This document shows, in pieces, positions 59,939 through 64,000 of a stretch of 64,000 bases of DNA. The notes beneath the pieces are model-generated. The model ran no database searches. It saw only the letters and a program-made list of their open reading frames with translations, and was not told where the DNA came from. Source of the stretch: Runella aurantiaca (lineage in GTDB: Bacteria; Bacteroidota; Bacteroidia; Cytophagales; Spirosomataceae); the NCBI RefSeq assembly GCF_003339505.1, contig NZ_QPIW01000009.1, positions 1 through 64,000 of the forward strand. Direction: 5' to 3'. A program made the position numbers and the translations under genes. Each line of letters starts with the position of its first letter. Position 1 is the first letter of the stretch.

Positions 59939-60199
59939 CTACGCCCCCTTTTTTTTACGGAGAGTAGTACTCTTTGGATTCTTTTTGGTCTTTTTACTTT
60001 TTGATTCTTTCTCACTCTCTTGTTGTTTTAATAAGGGTTCAACAGTATTATGTTCTCTTTTTATAAAAAAGCGAAGTTGCTCTTTTTTATAAAACTCATT
60101 ATAAAAAGTCTTGTAACCAAAAAAATAAGCTAATAAAGTGACTAAAATTTTATACTCTTTAATTTTTAAAAACTCAGATTTCAGAATACCAAGAATCAT
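59939..60199 (-). CDS. Small basic hypothetical protein (86 aa), doubtful
   Basis: This ORF has an N-terminal hydrophobic stretch (ILVTLLAYFFGYKTF) and a C-terminal Lys/Ser tail (EKESKSKKTKKNPKSTTLRKKKGA). Its base composition is AT-rich like the flanking mobile region. It lies 25 bases from the outer insertion sequence and could be a surviving piece of a gene cut by it. No family is recognised. Confidence 0.4.
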   Translation of the reverse strand: MILGILKSEFLKIKEYKILVTLLAYFFGYKTFYNEFYKKEQLRFFIKREHNTVEPLLKQQESEKESKSKKTKKNPKSTTLRKKKGA

Positions 60200-60572
60200 A
60201 CTAATAACATTCTGAAGTTATGCTGCTCCCCAAAGTTTGGACAACTTCTGAGTTACTTTAAGAGATAATCATACTGTTCATTAATTGTACTTTCCCCTTT
60301 TTTCTCAGCTTGAATATACCACTGAGAAGGTGTTTGATAGCCTAATGCTTGGTGTTTACGAATATAGTTATAAAAATGAAAATACTCCGTAAGACCGCGC
60401 TGTAAAGACAAACCATCCTTATAAGCATGTAAATAGATATGCTCATACTTTACCGTACGCCATAGTCGTTCAACAAAAATATTATCCAGAGCTCGTCCTT
60501 TTGAGTCCATACTTATTTGTGTATGAGCAGTAAGACAGTTAAGAAATTTAGAACTTGTAAACTGACTTCCTT

Positions 60573-60588
60573 GCGGGGCCGCCCGCGC
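60573..60588 (-). repeat. 16-nt GC-rich insert A (GCGGGGCCGCCCGCGC, plus strand)
   Basis: The 16 bases have no place in the IS3 transposase frame; deletion restores NSDQGSQ. The insert is almost all G+C and can fold as a hairpin. It matches insert B in the opposite orientation except for two transitions. Confidence 0.8.
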
Positions 60589-60662
60589 GGTCTGAATTGA
60601 AGATTTTCGGTTCTCCCCATCTATTTCGTGCTTCCTGTAGAGCTTCAATGCAAAAATCTATC

Positions 60663-60678
60663 GCACGGGCGACCCCGC
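60663..60678 (-). repeat. 16-nt GC-rich insert B (GCGGGGTCGCCCGTGC, minus strand)
   Basis: Removing these 16 bases joins the frame as T-L-L-I-D-F-C-I-E-A. The sequence is the same 16-mer as insert A, in reverse orientation, with two C-to-T changes. Both sit directly after TT and before G. Confidence 0.8.
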
Positions 60679-61099
60679 AATAACGTATTTGAAAGTCGCC
60701 AACTTAAAACAAATCGACTAAACCAATCTATAATGACACACAGATACAAAAAACCGTTAGCCATTGGAATATACGTGATGTCTGTTGACCAGACCTGATT
60801 AGGAAACTCTACAACTACGTCGCGCAGTAAATACGGATAGATTTTATGACCTTCAGCAGGTTTAGACAGATTAGGTTTGGGATAAACAGCTTCCAGCCCC
60901 ATTAATCGCATCAGTCGCCGTATCCTTTTGATATTCAATAGATTTCCAGAATCAATTAATTCCTGATGCATCCTTCTGACGCCCATTTCCGGCCGATCGG
61001 TAAAGAGTTTATCAATTCGCTTCATCAAGGCCAGGTTTCTTTCCAGCCCGATAAAAGTTTGGACACTAAGCTAAGGGAATCTCTTAACTTGTAGTTCAA

Positions 61100-61405
61100 A
61101 TGAGCAAACACCGCAGACATTGGAGCGAAAGCGAGAAAAAAGCCATCCTCCAGTATTACCAAGAACACGGAGTCACCTCTGCTTCCCGTCAATTTGAGGT
61201 TTCGACCTCTATGATTTACCGATGGGCATCTGACTCCTCTTCAGCCACAGTAAAAGAGGTTGAGACTTCTGTTTCAATCAAAGAGTATCATCGTCTTTTA
61301 CGGGAAAATCAAGCACTTAAAGAACTGGTAGCCGAGAAAGAACTTGAAATTCGTATAAAAGACGCCCTGTTAAAAAAAACTTCCCCACTCAACAAGAGCG
61401 GTTGA
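61100..61405 (+). CDS. Inner IS OrfA
   Basis: This 101-residue HTH protein starts MSKHRRHWSESEKKAILQYYQEHG and has SASRQFEVSTSMIYRWAS as recognition helix, then a leucine-zipper-like coil (KEYHRLLRENQALKELVAEKELEI). Its stop overlaps the start of OrfB (TTGA at 61402-61405), which favours coupled translation. It binds the element ends. Confidence 0.85.
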   Translation: MSKHRRHWSESEKKAILQYYQEHGVTSASRQFEVSTSMIYRWASDSSSATVKEVETSVSIKEYHRLLRENQALKELVAEKELEIRIKDALLKKTSPLNKSG

Positions 61406-62335
61406 TAGTGGCACAGGAATTCATTCAAACCCACTTTCCTAAAAATAAAGTGTTGGCCCTATGCTATATTGCTCGAAGCAGTTATTACTACCGGCCTTCT
61501 GAAGGAAAACAGGGTCGTAAACCCTATGCAAAAGCAGTTGATAAGAATGGGGAAGTTATTGCTAAAGAGATAATAATTGAATATATTCATCAGCTTTTCA
61601 ATCACCCATTTGTTGATTACTGTTATTACAAAACCTACATCTACTTGCGAAGAAAGAAGCAATTGAAAATCAGTAAACATTTGGTTTATAGGCTCATGAA
61701 AAGCCATCAATTACTTAGAAGTCAATATGTTAACAGCTCGAAAAAGTCTAAACGCAACTGGGTCAAAGATTTGTTACCACAAGTGGAGGCCGCCTTCTGC
61801 TACCTTGAATTTGATATTAAATTCGTATGGGTTGCAGGACAAAACAGAAATATGCAGGTTTTGACCGTTTTAGACGTTTATTCCCGTTGGAATATCAGCC
61901 ATCACATCGGTTATTCCATTAAATATCAAGATGTTATTAGCTTATTTGAAAGAATATTTCAATACATGATAATTCCTGACAAAATGTATGTACGATGCGA
62001 TAACGGGGCACAATTCATCGCCGAAATGGTTCAAAAGTATTTCAAAGACAAACAGGTTGTTCAGGAATTTACAAAACCTGCCACACCTCAGCAGAACAGC
62101 CATATTGAATCGTATCATTCTATCATGGAAAGCGCTGTCTGTCAGAAGTTTGAGTTTGCTAATATAAGCGATGCAAAAGAAATAATGAATCAATTCCGTG
62201 ATTTCTATAATCGCTTCGGCGCTCCGATTTGAAAGAATTCATAGCGGAATCAATTTTCTGAGTCCTGCCGAGTTCCTTCTTCAAAAAGGAATCGACATGA
62301 AAAGCAATCCCATTAACCGAGTTCCCATTCTCTAA
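61402..62335 (+). pseudogene. Inner IS OrfB (DDE transposase) frameshifted near its end
   Basis: The first 276 residues are a normal IS3-family integrase, with DDE residues in FCYLEFDIKFVWV, MYVRCDNGAQFIAE and NSHIESYHSIMESAV. The frame then breaks after EIMNQFRDFYN. Continuing in the next frame gives ERIHSGINFLSPAEFLLQKGID and a stop at 62333-62335. At 62212-62230 there are 19 bases where one codon is expected, a net gain of 16 with a GC-rich core (TTCGGCGCTCCGA). The ORF as read ends GAPI. TTG is the start. Confidence 0.82.
62212..62230 (+). repeat. Third GC-rich insert (net 16 nt) in inner OrfB
   Basis: Nineteen bases stand where the family has one codon between YN and ERIHSG. The core CGGCGCTCCG can form a small hairpin. 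The exact limits are ambiguous by up to three bases, and it is not the same sequence as inserts A and B. Confidence 0.65.
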
Positions 62336-62381
62336 AATAAGGGACGCTTTTTTGTCCAGTTTTTATCGGTCAGCACAGTTT

Positions 62382-62526
62382 TCCATAGACACCCCAACCG
62401 GCTGATAATAATAGCTTGAACGAGCTAAACCCAATAGGGAGCATTGTTGATTAATGCTTAACTCGGGGTGCAAAGGGTCAATTAACAGGCGTAAATCTGC
62501 TATCAACTCGTCCGTAATTTTTTTTT
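62382..62526 (-). pseudogene. Outer IS OrfB, N-terminal part
   Basis: In the -1 frame after the OrfA slip site (PEKKITDEL) the segment encodes ITDELIADLRLLIDPLHPEL, SINQQCSLLGLARSSYYYQ, PVGVSMEN and then ends at the inner insertion. The next residues of the same protein (LALMKRID) resume at 61034 on the other side. Confidence 0.8.
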
Positions 62527-62799
62527 CAGGTAATCGTTTTCTACTTTTAATTGACCAATTTGTTGAAAAAGAGGAGCTTCGATTTGCTCTCGTTCTTGAG
62601 CTGATAAATCTACATTGCTTTTTCCGGCAAACAGCGAAGGTAATCCTTCCAGTGCCTGTTGTTTCCAGAGAGTTATTTGTGTGGCATGAATACCATATTC
62701 GCTGCTTAATTGAGCCAATGTCTTGTGCCCCTTCAGAGCCTCTAAGACAACTTTTGTTTTGAATTGTGCGTCGTGAACGCGTCGAGATAACTTTGCCAT
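62503..62799 (-). CDS. Outer IS OrfA
   Basis: This 98-residue IS3-type OrfA reads MAKLSRRVHDAQFKTKVVLEALKGHKTLAQLSSEYGIHATQITLWKQQ, with a zipper-like coil LFQQIGQLKVENDYLKKKL. An A9 run (62518-62526) near its end is a classic -1 slippery site, where the ribosome slips to read the OrfB frame as PEKKITDEL. It appears intact. Confidence 0.87.
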   Translation of the reverse strand: MAKLSRRVHDAQFKTKVVLEALKGHKTLAQLSSEYGIHATQITLWKQQALEGLPSLFAGKSNVDLSAQEREQIEAPLFQQIGQLKVENDYLKKKLRTS

Positions 62800-62868
62800 A
62801 GTTGGACATTTCGTAGTTCTAAGTTAATTGATTTTTACTTATTACAGTTGTCCAGTTTTTGGGGAGCA

Positions 62869-63232
62869 CTATACTCTCAAAATATTTATCCCCAATATCC
62901 TCTCCCAGCTCCATTTTAAAAGAGTACCAAACATTCTTGCCTTTTTTGAGCTCAAATTTTAAATCGGCTGCTCCTTTACCAATAAGCAGGTTATTACCAC
63001 CTAAATATGCAATTACAGTGGGAACTAAGTCCGATGTTTCTATGCCACCTTCTTTTAACTTTTGATTTAGTCGAAGAGGTTCAACTTTTATTGTTTTTCC
63101 TTCCCAGTAAGCCATTGATACGACAGTCGTAGATGTACCAAAATCAATACCAATGAAAGTCGCATTTGGATTGACAGTTAAATTATTCTCTAAAAAAGGG
63201 ACTAAACTGTTGATAGTAATATTTTGTGGCAT
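62869..63232 (-). pseudogene. Hsp70/actin-fold ATPase, N-terminal part truncated by the outer IS
   Basis: About 121 residues survive. The phosphate-1 motif FIGIDFGTSTTVVSMAYW and the segment LVPTVIAYLGGNNLLIGKGAADL are typical of Hsp70/DnaK-like ATPases, especially stand-alone Hsp70-like proteins outside the DnaK chaperone group. The frame enters the outer IS after DKYFESI. In full-length proteins another 400 or more residues with the second phosphate and adenosine motifs would follow, and they are not found on the other side of the IS, so the gene is dead. It is divergent from an XRE gene. Confidence 0.8.
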
Positions 63233-63271
63233 GGTACTGAGAATTAAATAATGGGTAATTAGTTTTCAATT

Positions 63272-63565
63272 ATGAGGTCAGTTGTGACAAAAATCCGTGA
63301 TAATAGCTCACTCAAACGCTTTGGCTCAAACCTTCCTAGGCTCCGAGAATCGAAAGGTCTGAGCCAAGAGGAACTTTATTTTCGTGCTAACCTCTCCAAA
63401 AACCAAGTCGGCAACATCGAACGCGGCGAGGTCAACACCACCATCAGCATAGCCTACGCCTTGGCCCAAGCTTTGGAGATTGAGGTATCAGAGCTTTTTC
63501 AGTTTGAAAAAATGGATTTTCAAGGGAATCTACCTAGTTTTTGGCTATTATTTATCAAACGGTAG
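63272..63565 (+). CDS. XRE-family HTH transcriptional regulator
   Basis: This 97-residue lambda-repressor-like regulator reads FGSNLPRLRESKGLSQEELYFRANLSKNQVGNIERGEVNTTISIAYALAQALEIEVSELFQF. The C-terminal extension (MDFQGNLPSFWLLFIKR) is not typical and may come from drift past a lost stop. It diverges from the truncated Hsp70-like gene with 39 bases between, as if it controls that gene. Confidence 0.8.
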   Translation: MRSVVTKIRDNSSLKRFGSNLPRLRESKGLSQEELYFRANLSKNQVGNIERGEVNTTISIAYALAQALEIEVSELFQFEKMDFQGNLPSFWLLFIKR

Positions 63566-63586
63566 GTGGATAGATATTTTTGGGTA

Positions 63587-63892
63587 TTAAGCCGGTTCTA
63601 AATGAGGTGAGGCGGGAATAATAAATAGCGTAGTGTCTAAGTAAGACTCTATTAGATACAGGGTTTCCAATGTAAAATTGTGCGTACCGGAAAGCCATTT
63701 AGTTACTTCCGATGGGTTTTTGTGCATCGCCTCGGCCAATTGTTTTTTGCTCCAACCTTTTGCTTTGAGGGCCTCATCAATCAACGCTGCCAACAACATA
63801 GTACGTTTGGTTTTATTAAATTGTGCTGGGTCTCTTTGTGCCAAAAAATCAGCGACAACTTTACTACGATATTTTTTTGCTTGAGTTTCCAT
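63587..63892 (-). CDS. HTH antitoxin-like protein (HigA-like)
   Basis: This 101-residue protein has an N-terminal helix (KKYRSKVVADFLAQRDPAQFNKTKRTMLLAALIDEALK) and an XRE-type HTH (GWSKKQLAEAMHKNPSEVTKWLSGTHNFTLETLYLIES). Such proteins often follow a toxin gene as HigA-type antitoxins. The sequence just upstream (63908-63982) has a short open end, GDLWWSADQNRLEGTFIFED, but a stop precedes it, so any partner gene is broken or out of frame near the window edge. Confidence 0.75.
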   Translation of the reverse strand: METQAKKYRSKVVADFLAQRDPAQFNKTKRTMLLAALIDEALKAKGWSKKQLAEAMHKNPSEVTKWLSGTHNFTLETLYLIESYLDTTLFIIPASPHLEPA

Positions 63893-63907
63893 TTGATTAT
63901 CAACGTT

Positions 63908-63982
63908 TTAATCTTCAAAAATAAATGTTCCTTCCAAACGATTTTGGTCAGCAGACCACCACAAATCTCCTGTTTTAAATGC
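63908..63982 (-). pseudogene. Possible C-terminal fragment of the gene preceding the HTH antitoxin-like gene
   Basis: The minus-strand frame encodes AFKTGDLWWSADQNRLEGTF and then IFED, stop, 15 bases before the next ATG. An in-frame TAA at 63983-63985 precedes it and the window ends 15 bases later. Protein-like composition and position suggest a frameshifted or truncated neighbour. Confidence 0.35.
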
Positions 63983-64000
63983 TTAAGTAATTTTTTTAGA

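Larger units (their letters stand above)
60253..61028 (-). pseudogene. Outer IS OrfB (DDE transposase), C-terminal part with two 16-nt insertions
   Basis: Two reading frames together encode the C-terminal OrfB of the outer element: first MKRIDKLFTDRPEMGVRR...WSTDITYIPMANG...LYLCVIIDWFSRFVLSWRLSNTLL, then a frame ending LKNEQYDYLLK-like. The two 16-nt GC-rich inserts at 60663-60678 and 60573-60588 cause the frameshifts. Removing exactly those bases gives the uninterrupted protein SNTLLIDFCIEALQEARN...IFNSDQGSQFTSSKF, restoring the second DDE aspartate motif. The DDE residues WSTDITY, NSDQGSQF and DNIFVERLWRTVKYE are otherwise in place. It is dead as it stands unless the inserts are bypassed. 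Confidence 0.85.
61039..62377 (+). mobile_element. IS3-family element, inner copy inserted into the outer OrfB
   Basis: The inner element is 1339 bases. Its ends carry matched inverted repeats containing CCGATAAAA and TGGACA (from 61039 plus and 62377 minus). A 4-base target duplication GTTT flanks it (61035-61038 and 62378-62381). Removing it with one GTTT recreates the outer OrfB peptide GVSMENLALMKRID. It codes on the plus strand for OrfA and OrfB. Confidence 0.87.
60224..62868 (-). mobile_element. IS3-family element, outer copy, split by an inner insertion
   Basis: Terminal inverted repeats start TGCTCCCCAAA at 60224 (plus) and 62868 (minus), each followed within 10 bases by TGGACAACT. 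The element codes on the minus strand for orfA (62503-62799) and orfB (C-part at 60253-61028 and N-part at about 62382-62526), split by an inner insertion sequence at 61039-62377. No target duplication is visible at its ends, which suggests that flanking DNA was later lost or rearranged. Confidence 0.82.

Noticed and set aside
60573-60678. The two 16-mers as terminal repeats of one inserted or inverted segment
   Set aside because: The 74 bases between them still encode the transposase in the right orientation and order, so two separate insertions explain the sequence better.

Overview
The window is chromosomal DNA from an aerobic member of the Bacteroidota, most likely the Cytophagales (Runella, Spirosoma or Dyadobacter-like; the genus is a guess). 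The evidence is -7 boxes of the TAnnTTTG type before several genes, few Shine-Dalgarno sequences, a TonB-dependent receptor with a carboxypeptidase-like plug extension next to a DUF4249 lipoprotein, a BlaI/M56 pair, Kdo8N synthesis genes and a sufC-sufD pair.

Layout. 1-340: a REP-associated tyrosine transposase (RAYT) remnant cut by an IS3-type element that runs off the left edge. 345-3486: kdnB and kdnA (8-amino-Kdo for lipid A/core) around a small two-gene cassette. 3604-5913: a polytopic membrane protein and a secreted cyclophilin. 6019-15934: metal handling, with a CzcA-type RND system (czcA, tolC-like, adaptor), a VIT1/CCC1 transporter, a small His-rich secreted protein and feoAB. A decayed GIY-YIG nuclease with hairpin repeats is wedged between czcA and the tolC-like gene. 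16001-23645: assorted single genes (HDAC-like deacetylase, lipoprotein, beta-barrel, OsmC, cyclophilin, two FAD oxidoreductases, SGNH hydrolase, DinB). 23715-29712: core genes purA, a Fur-family regulator, the Rsh (p)ppGpp enzyme, tRNA-Leu(UAG) and tig. 29806-35668: regulators and small-molecule enzymes. 35768-39759: a BlaI/M56 antirepressor operon followed by two genes that repeat the M56 tail without its protease. 39899-44315: dienelactone hydrolase, sufC, sufD and a hydroxyacid dehydrogenase. 44364-44875: a ParE-type toxin-antitoxin pair bracketed by a repeat of the dehydrogenase 3' end. 45040-51139: surface proteins, a TonB receptor and a Crp-type regulator holding a nine-unit hexanucleotide repeat. 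51541-59886: GH65 phosphorylase, GT2, esterase, 2OG oxygenase, GNAT, SlyD, agmatine deiminase and DsrE. 60224-62868: one IS3-family element nested inside another. 62869-64000: a truncated Hsp70/actin-fold gene and two HTH genes.

The most unusual signals are three. Short GC-rich insertions, each 16 nt net, are the only frame-breaking lesions in two otherwise intact transposase genes, and removing exactly 16 nt at two sites restores the canonical protein. The M56 tail has been duplicated into two stand-alone membrane proteins. Two families of small hairpin repeats show paired (compensatory) changes in their stems, one of them linked to a GIY-YIG remnant. Most intergenic spaces between convergent genes hold strong bidirectional terminators, which indicates compact, ordered transcription units outside the mobile patches.
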